Assembly: GCA_002050355.1 (NCBI GenBank)
Contig: MWYY01000063.1
Location: 90,715 to 154,714 of the forward strand
Direction of reading: 5' to 3'
DNA from: Acidobacteria bacterium 28-9
Lineage (GTDB): Bacteria > Acidobacteriota > Blastocatellia > Pyrinomonadales > Pyrinomonadaceae
DNA length: 64,000 nt
Both the position numbers and the translations under genes were made by a program. Below the pieces are notes generated by a model, which saw only the letters and a list, made by a program, of their open reading frames with translations, was not told the origin of the DNA and searched no databases. Below, in pieces: positions 44,396-52,975 of the stretch (its first letter is position 1; the number at the start of each line of letters is the position of its first letter).

Positions 44396-46483
44396 ATGAA
44401 CATCAGTTACAACTGGCTGAAAGATTTGGTTGAAGTAGATTTGTCGCCGCAGGAATTGGCGACGAAGCTGACGAATGTCGGCTTGGCGGTCGAAGGCGTT
44501 CACGAATTTGCAGATGATTTTGTGTTCGATATTGATTTGACTTCAAACCGTTCGGATTGTCTTTCGCATTTGGGCGTGAGCCGCGAAGTGGCGGCAATTG
44601 AAGGTGCAAAATTAAAAATTCTAAGTGAGAATATTCAAGAACAAAAACCAAAGACTGATAATTTGGTAACAATTCAAGATGATAATTTGTGCAATCGTTT
44701 CACGGCTCGAATAATTCGTAACGTAAAAATTACGCCTTCGCCGGAGTGGTTGGTTAAAAGACTTGAAGCGATTGGAGAACGCGCAATCAATAATGTCGCC
44801 GACATTACGAATTACGTTATGCACGAACTCGGTCAGCCGATGCACTCGTTTGATTTGAACGAATTGAAAGAAAATCGAATCGTCGTCAGGCGCGCGCGAA
44901 ACGTCGAAACAATCCAAACTTTGGATGAAGTTGAGCGAAAATTAGACGAGACGATGCTGGCGATTTGCGACGCGGAAAAGCCTGTTGCAATCGCTGGCAT
45001 TATGGGCGGGCTCGCTTCGTCAATTACGACTGATACGACTGACGTTTTACTCGAAGTCGCTTATTTCAAACGCGAAAACATTCGTCTGACTTCGCGCACG
45101 CTGAATCTTCCGACCGAAGCAAGTTATCGTTTTGAGCGCGGGGTTGACATAGAAAATCTTGTTCGAGCGTCGAACCGCGCTACAGAACTCATTTGCGAGT
45201 TGGCAAATGGAACTGCCGAAGAATTTGTTGACGCTTATCCCGTGAAATTTCAGCCAATCGAAATCGAATCAGACGATATTGAATTTGCCGTTAAAAGATC
45301 GACCGGTTTAACGGTTGAAGAAACGGAAATTTTGAGAATTTTGGATTCGCTCGGCTTTCAAGCAAAGGAGGGATCCAAAATCCAAAATCCAAAATCCAAA
45401 ATTTTCACCGTTCCGTCGTGGCGGCACGACGTTTCGATTGAAGAAGATTTGGTTGAAGAAGTCGCACGCGTTGTCGGTTACGATAAAATCGGCGAAGAAC
45501 TTCCCGCCTCTCGTAACGCGGGCGAGTTTCAACCGACCGAAGCGCGCAAAAAAGAGTTGCGAAAAACTTTGACTAATTTGGGTTTTGACGAAGCGATTTC
45601 TTACAGTTTTATTGACGCCAGCAATGATGGAAAATTCGACTTAATCCCAAACCTGGTTCACGAAAATTTGGAAGAAAAATTTGTAACTTTGAAAGATTCA
45701 ATTATCGAAAGCGCGGTGCGGATGCGTCCGAGTTTGCTTCCGGGACTTCTCGAAGCGGTTCGCACGAATTTCAATCAACAGCGCAGAGACATAAAACTTT
45801 TTGAACTTGGCAAAGTTTTTTCGGCGTCGAACAAGGAAAACGACTTGCCCGAAGAACGTGAGCTTTTTGCCCTTGTCGTAACCGGCGGTGAAGTGTTGGA
45901 AAATAAGGCAATGACCGCGCGCGAGGTTTATTTTTACGATGCGAAAGGCGCGCTCGAAGCGGCGGTTGATTCATTAAATTTGCCCGCGCTCGATTTTGCC
46001 GCAAAAGATGTCAAACATTTGCGAAAAGGTCAATCGGCAGAAATTTTATTAGATGGAAAAGCAGTCGGAACAATCGGACGGCTTAGTGATGAAATCGACG
46101 CGGCTTATAAATTCAAACAGCCGGTTTTTTTGGCTGAAGTGGATTTGGAGACTCTTTTGCAAGCAAAGCAAAAAGACATTTTATACAAACCTCTTCCCGT
46201 CTATCCATCAATCGTGCGTGATGTTTCACTGCTTATAAAACGTACTGTAAGTTTCGCCGAAATCAAGCAAGCCGTCGAAGCGGAACATTTTGAACTGCTC
46301 CGAAAGGTTGGATTTGTTGACGTTTATGAAGGTAAAGGTGTTGCTGAGGATGAACGCTCGATTACCGTCCGGCTCGAATATCGTTCGGACGAGCGCACAC
46401 TTCTCGAAGAGGAAATTGGACAAATTCACGCGCGGATTCTGCAAAATCTCGAAACGGAAGTTGGCGCGAAATTAAGGTTTTGA
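44396..46483 (+). CDS. pheT: Phenylalanyl-tRNA synthetase beta subunit
   Basis: 695 residues. It is shorter than the roughly 800-residue form because it lacks the N-terminal EMAP/OB domain and starts with ISYNWLKDLVEVDLSPQELATKL. The B1/B3 region has DLTSNRSDCLSHLGVSREVAA and the editing B3/B4 part NVADITNYVMHELGQPMH. The B5, catalytic-like and FDX-ACB domains follow (KPLPVYPSIVRDVSLLI, then DVYEGKGVAEDERSITVRLEY). A 7-bp tandem repeat (45373-45400) encodes a Ser/Lys/Gln/Asn linker around residue 330. The length variant is known in other lineages. Confidence 0.96.
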   Translation: MNISYNWLKDLVEVDLSPQELATKLTNVGLAVEGVHEFADDFVFDIDLTSNRSDCLSHLGVSREVAAIEGAKLKILSENIQEQKPKTDNLVTIQDDNLCNRFTARIIRNVKITPSPEWLVKRLEAIGERAINNVADITNYVMHELGQPMHSFDLNELKENRIVVRRARNVETIQTLDEVERKLDETMLAICDAEKPVAIAGIMGGLASSITTDTTDVLLEVAYFKRENIRLTSRTLNLPTEASYRFERGVDIENLVRASNRATELICELANGTAEEFVDAYPVKFQPIEIESDDIEFAVKRSTGLTVEETEILRILDSLGFQAKEGSKIQNPKSKIFTVPSWRHDVSIEEDLVEEVARVVGYDKIGEELPASRNAGEFQPTEARKKELRKTLTNLGFDEAISYSFIDASNDGKFDLIPNLVHENLEEKFVTLKDSIIESAVRMRPSLLPGLLEAVRTNFNQQRRDIKLFELGKVFSASNKENDLPEERELFALVVTGGEVLENKAMTAREVYFYDAKGALEAAVDSLNLPALDFAAKDVKHLRKGQSAEILLDGKAVGTIGRLSDEIDAAYKFKQPVFLAEVDLETLLQAKQKDILYKPLPVYPSIVRDVSLLIKRTVSFAEIKQAVEAEHFELLRKVGFVDVYEGKGVAEDERSITVRLEYRSDERTLLEEEIGQIHARILQNLETEVGAKLRF
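45373..45400 (+). repeat. ATCCAAA heptamer x4 inside pheT
   Basis: Four perfect copies of ATCCAAA encode KIQNPKSK-type residues in a linker. A change of one unit would shift the frame of an essential gene. The same word occurs in the spacer near 47263-47275. Confidence 0.85.
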
Positions 46484-46569
46484 TAAAAATTTAATAAACT
46501 ACTTGAAGTTTCAGGCAAAAATAAACATAATCATTCGGAAGTTACAAATCAAAACGGACGGAGTACAGA

Positions 46570-46851
46570 ATGGCGGGACTATCTGGAATGGAAAAATTTT
46601 CGCATCTTGAAGATAAAATTTATTTGACAATCGAATTCGCAAAAAAGATGCGCGAGGAAAAAGAAAGGGTCGAACGCGAGATGACTTCTCTGCGCCACGA
46701 AGTTGGTTCGCTTTTGACGGAGAAATCGCGCCTCGAAGAAAAGGTTGAAGATTTACTTTCAGAGCGCGATGCAATTCAATTGAAAGTAGAAGCGATGCTT
46801 GACGCAATAACCATTATCGAGCCGGATGCGGCGGAAGCCTTGCGGAGGTAA
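46570..46851 (+). CDS. Coiled-coil division protein (ZapB-like)
   Basis: 93 residues, almost wholly a coiled coil (about 10-75, heptads such as LTEKSRLEEKVEDLLSERDAI). It lies directly upstream of zapA (gap 10 nt), where ZapA/ZapB proteins act together at the FtsZ ring in other bacteria. The identity is inferred from the coiled coil and neighbourhood only. The 86-nt gap after pheT holds no gene. Confidence 0.6.
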   Translation: MAGLSGMEKFSHLEDKIYLTIEFAKKMREEKERVEREMTSLRHEVGSLLTEKSRLEEKVEDLLSERDAIQLKVEAMLDAITIIEPDAAEALRR

Positions 46852-46861
46852 TAAGTAGTTT

Positions 46862-47212
46862 ATGATTGGAAGCAAAGGAAAACCAGACGGCGCGGCGCAG
46901 TCAATCAGAGTCGAGATTTACAATCAAACGTATAACATTCGTTCAGACGGCGACAACGAATATATTATGCGGCTGGCTGAATACGTGGACGGCAAGATGC
47001 GCGAAATATCCAGCGGGACGCTGACGGTTGACTCGCTGAAAGTTGCTATTTTAGCCGCGCTTCACGTTGCCGACGAATTTCATCAAATAAAAAATCAGCA
47101 GGAACAAATCGACGCGCAGCTTGCTTCCCGAAGCGCCGAGTGCGCCGAAATGCTCGACCGCGTTCTCAAACACAAGGAAGCCGCGCCGCAGGAAGTCGAA
47201 ACCGAACAGTGA
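46862..47212 (+). CDS. zapA: Cell division protein ZapA
   Basis: 116 residues. The N-terminal block RVEIYNQTYNIRSDGDNEYIMRLAEYVDGKM is the ZapA pattern (about 15-46), followed by VAILAALHVADEFHQIK and a C-terminal coiled coil. It bundles FtsZ filaments in the Z-ring. The downstream 6S RNA reproduces the zapA-ssrS order known from gammaproteobacteria. Confidence 0.9.
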   Translation: MIGSKGKPDGAAQSIRVEIYNQTYNIRSDGDNEYIMRLAEYVDGKMREISSGTLTVDSLKVAILAALHVADEFHQIKNQQEQIDAQLASRSAECAEMLDRVLKHKEAAPQEVETEQ

Positions 47213-47301
47213 TTAATAGTGATAGATGAATTGTAAATTGTTAATGTAATACGAATCCAAAATCCAACATTTATCATTCACCACTCACCATTATTTTGTG
47301 T

Positions 47302-47307
47302 TACAAT
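47302..47307 (+). promoter_or_regulatory. -10 element of the 6S RNA gene
   Basis: TACAAT lies 6-7 nt upstream of the inferred 5' end of the RNA at about 47314. A convincing -35 element was not found. Confidence 0.5.
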
Positions 47308-47313
47308 TATCTT

Positions 47314-47545
47314 CAGGCGAAAAGTTCTTTCTGCAAAGCTCGTTATCAAACACACTAATAATTGAGCCAACACTTGAATTATCGGGAGGCTAACGCCGGT
47401 CTTCGGTGCAGTCTTTCACAGTCAAAGATTTGCCATAGAAATCGGCTTCGATGCTTGCATTTGCAGGCAGAAAGCCACCCACCTGTTGAGAAATAGGTTC
47501 AATTCAACTGTTTGAAACGGCTCGCGCGGTTATCTTTCGCCAAAT
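47314..47545 (+). ncRNA. ssrS: 6S RNA
   Basis: About 230 nt, the normal 6S length. The closing stem pairs GGCGAAAAG (47316-47324) with CTTTCGCC (47534-47541). The body includes the conserved-looking strands near CTAACGCCGGTCTTCGG and CCACCTGTTGAGAAA, and an extended internal region that would form the open bubble that mimics a melted promoter. 6S RNA binds sigma-70 RNA polymerase in stationary phase. Position directly after zapA supports this. Ends are approximate. Confidence 0.8.
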
Positions 47546-47549
47546 TTTT

Positions 47550-47594
47550 AGTTCAAAGTTCCAGGTTTATAAGCCTGGAACTTTGAACTTTTTA
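47550..47594 (+). terminator. Rho-independent terminator after 6S RNA
   Basis: AGTTCAAAGTTCCAGG (47550-47565) pairs perfectly with 47574-47589 over 16 bp with an 8-nt loop, then a U-run (TTTTT). It ends only 4 nt before the ymdB-like start codon. Confidence 0.88.
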
Positions 47595-47598
47595 GCTT

Positions 47599-48381
47599 AT
47601 GAACGTTTTAATGATTGCCGATGTTGTTGCGCGCCCAGGCAGACGTGCCGTTTTGAGTCAAATTCAAGTTTTACTGGAGCAATATAATATTGATATTGCC
47701 ACCTTAAATGCGGAAAATGTCGCGGGCGGATTTTCGATTACGCCTGCAATCGCCAATGAGTTTTTTGAAAACGGGATTGATGTAATGACATCCGGCAATC
47801 ACATTTTCGACAAACACGAAATAATTCCCTACATAAATAAAAATCCGCGCTTGCTTCGCCCGGCAAATTATCCGCCCGAAACGCCGGGAAGCGGTCTTTT
47901 CGTCGGCGAGATTCGAGGTTTTAAGATTGCCGTATAAAACCTTCTCGGCAGAGTTTTTATGCCGCCGGTCGATGACCCGTTTCGCACGGCAGACGCTTGC
48001 CTTAAACTAATTCCGGACGATGTGAAAATTCGTCTGGTTGATATGCACTGCGAAGCAACGTCGGAAAAATATGCAATGGGTTGGCATCTGGCAGGACGAG
48101 TTTCCGCCGTCGTCGGTTCGCACACGCACGTACAGACGGCGGACGAACGTATTTTAGAAGGCAGAACGGCTTATATTACCGATGTCGGGATGACGGGAAG
48201 TTACGCCGGAGTTATCGGTATGGAAAAAAATCAAATTTTGGAGCGGTTTACAAAATTTCCGGCGCGCCGCGCCGAACACGCAACCGGCGATGTTTGGATA
48301 TGCGCCGTCGTTATTGAAATTAATGAAGAAACCGGCAAAGCCGAAAAAATCACAAGATTGCGTTTGGAACATCAAGAGTAA
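47599..48381 (+). pseudogene. ymdB: YmdB-family metallophosphoesterase interrupted by an in-frame TAA
   Basis: The frame from ATG 47599 encodes NVLMIADVVARPGRRAVLSQ, the family start, with NAENVAGG and SGNHIFDKHE metal motifs. At codon 113 (47935-47937) there is a TAA. The same frame then continues without any shift as NLLGRVFMPPVDDPF, VDMHCEATSEKYAMGW, GSHTHVQTADERIL and TDVGMTG to a stop at 48379-48381. With one residue restored the protein has 260 residues, the normal length. A single C-to-T change (CAA to TAA) would explain the stop. Members cleave 2',3'-cyclic AMP. The downstream part alone (ATG 47959) lacks half the active site. The start has no Shine-Dalgarno and abuts a terminator. 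Confidence 0.8.
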
Positions 48382-48481
48382 AAAGGCAAAAGGAAAAAAT
48401 AACGATTAAGGGTTGTGTAATAAGACTTGAAAATTTAGATCTAAAAGTTGTCGCAATTCTTCTTTCCGAACTTTTTACTTT

Positions 48482-49249
48482 TTACATTTCGCTTTCCAAT
48501 TCCCTTCTGATTTCCTCATCCATTTTTGCCGATTCGAGTGCGAGCGGAAGTTCTGAGGTTCGCGCCGCGAGTTTTTTTAAAGTTAGTTCAGAATCGGCAA
48601 GATTTGTTCCGCGACGCGACGCAGAGTCAATCATTTGCAGGCGGGTTTCGGCTTCGACGCGCATTTCTTCGGCTTCGGTTTTTATCTTTTCAAGGTTTTC
48701 CAAATCTCGTTTCAACTCTTCCTGCAAATTTGAAGAATTTTCCGACTTTAAATACTTGAGTTTATTTTGTCGCCTGTTGACAAGAAGAAGCTCTTGTTTG
48801 GTTGACTTCAAAATCCGTGTAGCCGTCAGGCGAACAGCCAAAGTATCACGGAAAGCGTCTGCCATCAACAGGTTTTTCGCTTCGATTTCCTTGAGAGATT
48901 TTTTTTCGTTCGTCGTCAGTTCATTTTTGAACCAATTAACTTCCTGCGCCTTGATGCCGTCAACCGCGATGCGTTCTCTGACTTGAGCAAGCCAGCGCGA
49001 GCGATAGTAAAGAAGTCCGCCTGAAACTGCCAGTCCGAATACCGCGCCGACAACGAGCGAAATTAAACTCAAGAAAAAGTATGTCGCCGCCAGCGGCGGT
49101 GTTGCACCGAACGTTAGAAATAGAATAAAAAAGATGAGTGCCGGGAGGACGGCAAGTAAAACGGGCGCCACCCACGCTCCGTAAGTCAATGCTTTATCCT
49201 TCGCTAAATCCCTGCGCGTCGGATCGTAATTTCGCTCTAATCCGTTCAT
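48482..49249 (-). CDS. Membrane protein with coiled-coil tail, hypothetical
   Basis: 255 residues. Two membrane helices (about 28-50 and 56-80, LLAVLPALIFFILFLTFG and FFLSLISLVVGAVFGLA) are followed by a long cytoplasmic coiled coil (about 90-255) rich in Lys, Glu and Leu. This resembles tethers or structural proteins, but no family was recognised. It is alone on the minus strand between the ymdB-like gene and the divergent VWA gene. Confidence 0.65.
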   Translation of the reverse strand: MNGLERNYDPTRRDLAKDKALTYGAWVAPVLLAVLPALIFFILFLTFGATPPLAATYFFLSLISLVVGAVFGLAVSGGLLYYRSRWLAQVRERIAVDGIKAQEVNWFKNELTTNEKKSLKEIEAKNLLMADAFRDTLAVRLTATRILKSTKQELLLVNRRQNKLKYLKSENSSNLQEELKRDLENLEKIKTEAEEMRVEAETRLQMIDSASRRGTNLADSELTLKKLAARTSELPLALESAKMDEEIRRELESEM

Positions 49250-49380
49250 ATTTATTGCTTTACTCTACAAACTCCGCAAACTTTATTCAAACTGGTCGCA
49301 TCAGAAAATTTAGTCGTCTATGAAAAAATGTTATACCATTGTAGGGTAAAAGTTTTACTGTAAATTCTGAAAAGGTGCAT

Positions 49381-50352
49381 ATGTTTAGAAACAGGTTGGC
49401 AGAAATTGTAACAGTTTTGCTGTTTGTACCGATTTTCTTCGAGTATAGCTTCGCGCAGAAAATCGAGGGAAACAACCAGTCGAGGCAAAACGAAAAGGTT
49501 CGCCCCGTTACAATTCCCATATCGATTTTTACAAGACGAGAACTCAAAGAAAATCAAACCGAAGAATTTGTCCGTGCCGGCATTCTAGTTGTCAGAGAAG
49601 ACAAGGACGAACAGATTATTTTATCAATCAGAAGCGTCAGCAGCACGCCTCTCGCGCTGGCGGTTTTGATTCAAGACGATTTGACCTCCAACATCAATTT
49701 ACAGCTCGATGAAATTCGTAAATTTATCCGGAACTTACCAAAAGGTTCGCGCGTGATGGTCGCTTATCTGCGCTCCGGCTCGCTTCAAGTGCGGCAGAAA
49801 TTTACCGAAGATTTGGAGAAAGCAGCCGGTTCGCTGCGGATCGTTACGGGTTCTTCGGCGTTTGCTTCTGTCAACCCTTATGACCAGGTCGAAGAAGCGC
49901 TCAAGAGATTTGACGCTTTGCCGACGGGTAGGCGCGCGGTGTTGCTCGTCTCTGACGGTTTGGACGTTTCGCGCGGTGTGGACAGTTCTTCGCCGTCGCA
50001 AAGCGTTGACCTCGACCGAGCGATTCTCAAAGCGCAAAGAAAAGCCGTCGCAATTTATTCATTTTACAACGCGGGAAGTTTGACTGAGAATGGAAACCAA
50101 ATCTTGACTCTAAACGGTCAAGGTTCGCTCAACCGACTTTCAGAGGAAACGGGCGGACGCGCATTTTTTCAGGGTACGATTTCGCCGATAAGCTTCGACC
50201 CGTTTTTCCGCGATTTAAATGTCGCGTTAAACCATCAATTCGCATTGACTTACCTTTCAACGCACTTCAAAAAAGGTTATCACAAAATAGAAATTCTCAG
50301 CACAAACCCGGATGTAAAAATTGAACATCCGAAAGGTTATTTTTACAAATGA
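49381..50352 (+). CDS. VWA-domain protein (VWFA-related, acidobacterial type)
   Basis: 323 residues from the ATG at 49381, with AAAGG 5-9 nt upstream; a GTG at 49375 is also possible. A signal peptide (about 3-25) is followed by a beta domain and a von Willebrand A domain (about 75-270). Only a degenerate MIDAS is visible: LIQDDLTSNI in place of DxSxS. VLLVSDGLDVSRG supplies the second Asp. The family, frequent in Acidobacteriota, is exported and thought to mediate protein contacts. It is convergent with the zinc-ribbon gene that follows, with only 4 nt between them. Confidence 0.82.
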   Translation: MFRNRLAEIVTVLLFVPIFFEYSFAQKIEGNNQSRQNEKVRPVTIPISIFTRRELKENQTEEFVRAGILVVREDKDEQIILSIRSVSSTPLALAVLIQDDLTSNINLQLDEIRKFIRNLPKGSRVMVAYLRSGSLQVRQKFTEDLEKAAGSLRIVTGSSAFASVNPYDQVEEALKRFDALPTGRRAVLLVSDGLDVSRGVDSSSPSQSVDLDRAILKAQRKAVAIYSFYNAGSLTENGNQILTLNGQGSLNRLSEETGGRAFFQGTISPISFDPFFRDLNVALNHQFALTYLSTHFKKGYHKIEILSTNPDVKIEHPKGYFYK

Positions 50353-50356
50353 TTTT

Positions 50357-50842
50357 TTATTTTTCGATTCTAAAATTGCAGGCTTGGCAAACTCGCACGT
50401 CTTCCTTTATCAGCAGACCAATCCAAAAAAGCGGAAAAAACGTAACGAGCAGAACGGCGAAAACAATCCAGCCTGTTGTCGACACTTTTCTTTCGGATTT
50501 GAAAACTTGGTTCGCACAGCGCGGACAATATAGGTTGAGAGCCATATTTTGCTGCGATTTTTGATGAACGAGCGGCTGCGGAGGCGGTTGTGCGGCAAAA
50601 GGATTTTGATTACCGAACCGGTTTTGATTATCGAGCGGCTGCACCTGATTGATTTGTCTCGCTTTTAGCTTTTGCGGCTCGGCGATTTGAAATTCATCAG
50701 TTTTCCAGGAATACGGACGCGGCGGCGATTGCTCGAAGCTGCTGTCCTTTGAAATTTGATTTACTAAGAATTTAGTGCCGCAAAACCGGCAAAAGTTGCT
50801 GCCGTAATTATTCACCTGTCCGCAATTTTGACACTGTATCAT
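50357..50842 (-). CDS. Zinc-ribbon membrane protein, hypothetical
   Basis: 161 residues. An N-terminal double-knuckle zinc ribbon (CQNCGQ and CRFCGTKF, about 4-24), a Pro/Gln-rich linker (about 45-95), a second pair CPRC (about 107) and CQAC (about 153) around one hydrophobic helix (about 126-146, TGWIVFAVLLVTFFPLFWIGL). The topology suggests a membrane protein with zinc-binding heads. The function is unknown. Confidence 0.65.
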   Translation of the reverse strand: MIQCQNCGQVNNYGSNFCRFCGTKFLVNQISKDSSFEQSPPRPYSWKTDEFQIAEPQKLKARQINQVQPLDNQNRFGNQNPFAAQPPPQPLVHQKSQQNMALNLYCPRCANQVFKSERKVSTTGWIVFAVLLVTFFPLFWIGLLIKEDVRVCQACNFRIEK

Positions 50843-50948
50843 ACGAATTTATCCCAAATATTAGATTTCAAATTCTGATCAACAATTCCAAAAGTCTTTA
50901 CGTCAACCGCGTGAAAAAGTTCTTTTAACAAAATTTAATTTCCCGGTT

Positions 50949-51920
50949 TTAATCGAATTTAATCTTTTCGCCGGTTTTTATTGCTTGATAAACCGTCTCG
51001 ACAAGCTCTACGGATTTGTAACCGTCCAGAGCCGTTACGAGCGGTTCGGTTTTATTTAAAATTGCGTCAATAAATGCCTTGTCTTCCAGAACATAACCCC
51101 AGCGTTCATCTTTTTCCGTCATCGCCCACGAAAAGGTTTCAAAGTTAGCATCCATTTCGCGCGAATCAATTAGATGCTCCATTTCCTCGGTCAAAATGGT
51201 GCGATGATGACAAAAAACTTCGATGCGCTCAAACGGAAAATGCCAGCTTGCGTCCGAAGACGAAGCAAACGTGCAGTGAAAACCGTCTTTAAATTTGAAC
51301 AGAATCGAAAATTCGTCTAATTCAGGATATTCGTGCTGCGAGCCGTAAGCGACGAGTTCGGCGATTTCGCCGAATTGAAAACGCATCATATCTAAAAGAT
51401 GTATCGTCGTTTCATAAAGAAATCCACCGGTAACATTCGTGTCGCCCGTCCAAATCGGATTTTTCAATTCGCCGCGATTCATCTTGACGTGCGCCGAATG
51501 CGCCCGGTCTTCTTTCAACAATTCTTTGAGTTTCGCATAAACCGGCGCGTAGCGGCGATTATGTCCGACTTGGAAAACACCGGTCGAGTTCTGCGCGATT
51601 TCCAACAATTTTTTCGCGTCCGACAAACCGATTGAAAAAGGTTTCTCACAAAAAACGTGCTTGCCCGCAGCAACGGCGTGCGCGGCAATTTCCGTATGCG
51701 TTTTATTCGGCGTCGTAACCAGAACCGCGTCGCAATTTTCAAATAATTCTTCGCGCGAAGCGCAAACTTTTCCGCCGACGGATTTCGCCGTTCTCTCGGC
51801 TCTTTCCGGTTTGATGTCGAAAAGCCCGGCAACCTCACTGCGTTCGTCGCGCGCAAAAATCCGCGCGTGAACGTTACCAATATAACCCGTGCCGACGATG
51901 CCGATTTTAACTCTGTTCAT
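50949..51920 (-). CDS. Gfo/Idh/MocA-family oxidoreductase
   Basis: 323 residues. The N-terminal Rossmann domain has VGTGYIGNVHARIFARD (GxGxxG-type) and the family EKP motif in HVFCEKPFSIGLSDA, where Lys is catalytic-site. The C-terminal domain contains GGFLYETTIHLLDMMRF with the typical His. Family members oxidise or reduce sugars and inositols with NAD(P). It lies upstream of a TIM-barrel isomerase on the same strand (gap 161 nt), a common pair in sugar catabolism. Confidence 0.88.
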   Translation of the reverse strand: MNRVKIGIVGTGYIGNVHARIFARDERSEVAGLFDIKPERAERTAKSVGGKVCASREELFENCDAVLVTTPNKTHTEIAAHAVAAGKHVFCEKPFSIGLSDAKKLLEIAQNSTGVFQVGHNRRYAPVYAKLKELLKEDRAHSAHVKMNRGELKNPIWTGDTNVTGGFLYETTIHLLDMMRFQFGEIAELVAYGSQHEYPELDEFSILFKFKDGFHCTFASSSDASWHFPFERIEVFCHHRTILTEEMEHLIDSREMDANFETFSWAMTEKDERWGYVLEDKAFIDAILNKTEPLVTALDGYKSVELVETVYQAIKTGEKIKFD

Positions 51921-51952
51921 AATTTTTACTGCAATGAAAGCAGCGAAAAATT

Positions 51953-52051
51953 TAACCGCAGATAAACGCGAAATTTTGCAGATAAAGACAGATTGATTTA
52001 TTTATTTTTATCCTGCATTTATCTGTTTCTATCTGCGCTTATCTGCGGTTA
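51953..52051. repeat. CCGCAGATAAACGC inverted repeat
   Basis: TAACCGCAGATAAACGC (51953-51969) and GCGCTTATCTGCGGTTA (52035-52051) are complementary except for one base, with a 65-nt loop full of TTATCTG words. It lies in the spacer between the oxidoreductase and isomerase genes. Confidence 0.7.
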
Positions 52052-52081
52052 AATTTTATTTTTTATCAGCTAAAATGATTT

Positions 52082-52921
52082 TTACGCATTCGCTGTTCGC
52101 GGCGTCAAACCCAAAACTTTCTCCGTTGCTTCCTTTGCTTTGCGCGCCACTTCAAACGGGTCTTGCGCCCAGTATTCAGGGCGAAAAATCTCAATCGAAA
52201 CCATTCGGTCATAGCCGATTTGGTCGAATCTTTCTTTAATTTCCCGAATCGGCAAAATTCCCTCGCCCGGATAAAGTCGGTGCGCGTCGGTCAAATCCGC
52301 TTTTGGCAAATCTTCGGCGTCGTTGATGTGAAAGATAAAAAGTTTTTCAGGATTTAAGGTTTCGATTGCTTCAAAACTGGAATTTCCGGCGTAAAAATGA
52401 AATGTATCAATTACTAAACCGACGTTTTTGCGATTAACTTTTTCAATTATTTTTTTGTCCAAGTCCAATGTTTGAACGCTGCAATCGGCTTGACCTAAGA
52501 ATTCAAACGCCAAACCGACGTTATATTTTTCGGCGATGTCGGCAAGTTCGTTCAAAACTTTGACCGATTCTTCGGCAATTATTTTTTCGCTTGAATTTTC
52601 CGGCAATTTTCCCGGCACCACGACGACATACGGACAACCGATTTCGCCCGCGATTTTTGAAAATTCTTCGGTTTCGGTTTTGATTTTTTCGTAATCTTCA
52701 GCGCTCCGGAAAGTAATATGCTCAATTGAATTTATCGAATACGGTTCGAGATTGTTTTCGTTCAGCAGCTTTTTCAAATCACCGACAGAATCTGTTTTCA
52801 AAAATTCGCGTAATTTTGCCGCCCAAATTTCAATTAAATCAAATCCGGCTGCACTCGCCGCTTTGATGTCTGTTTCCAAATCGGCGCGCATCGTCGTCGC
52901 GCCATTCATTGCTAATTTCAT
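52082..52921 (-). CDS. Sugar phosphate isomerase/epimerase (AP endonuclease-2 fold, xylose isomerase-like)
   Basis: 279 residues, a TIM barrel. Metal-type residues appear in FEFLGQADCSV (Glu), GLVIDTFHFYAG (Asp, His), FHINDAEDLP (His, Asp) and YPGEGILPIREI with EIFRPEYWAQDP (Glu). The last block is characteristic of IolE/inosose-type enzymes. It is probably linked with the Gfo/Idh/MocA gene downstream in a sugar or inositol pathway. The substrate is not determinable here. Confidence 0.85.
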   Translation of the reverse strand: MKLAMNGATTMRADLETDIKAASAAGFDLIEIWAAKLREFLKTDSVGDLKKLLNENNLEPYSINSIEHITFRSAEDYEKIKTETEEFSKIAGEIGCPYVVVVPGKLPENSSEKIIAEESVKVLNELADIAEKYNVGLAFEFLGQADCSVQTLDLDKKIIEKVNRKNVGLVIDTFHFYAGNSSFEAIETLNPEKLFIFHINDAEDLPKADLTDAHRLYPGEGILPIREIKERFDQIGYDRMVSIEIFRPEYWAQDPFEVARKAKEATEKVLGLTPRTANA

Positions 52922-52975
52922 CGCTTGCTCCGATTCTAAATAGTATTTTTTGTAAAATTAAGCGAAATTTCGGTT

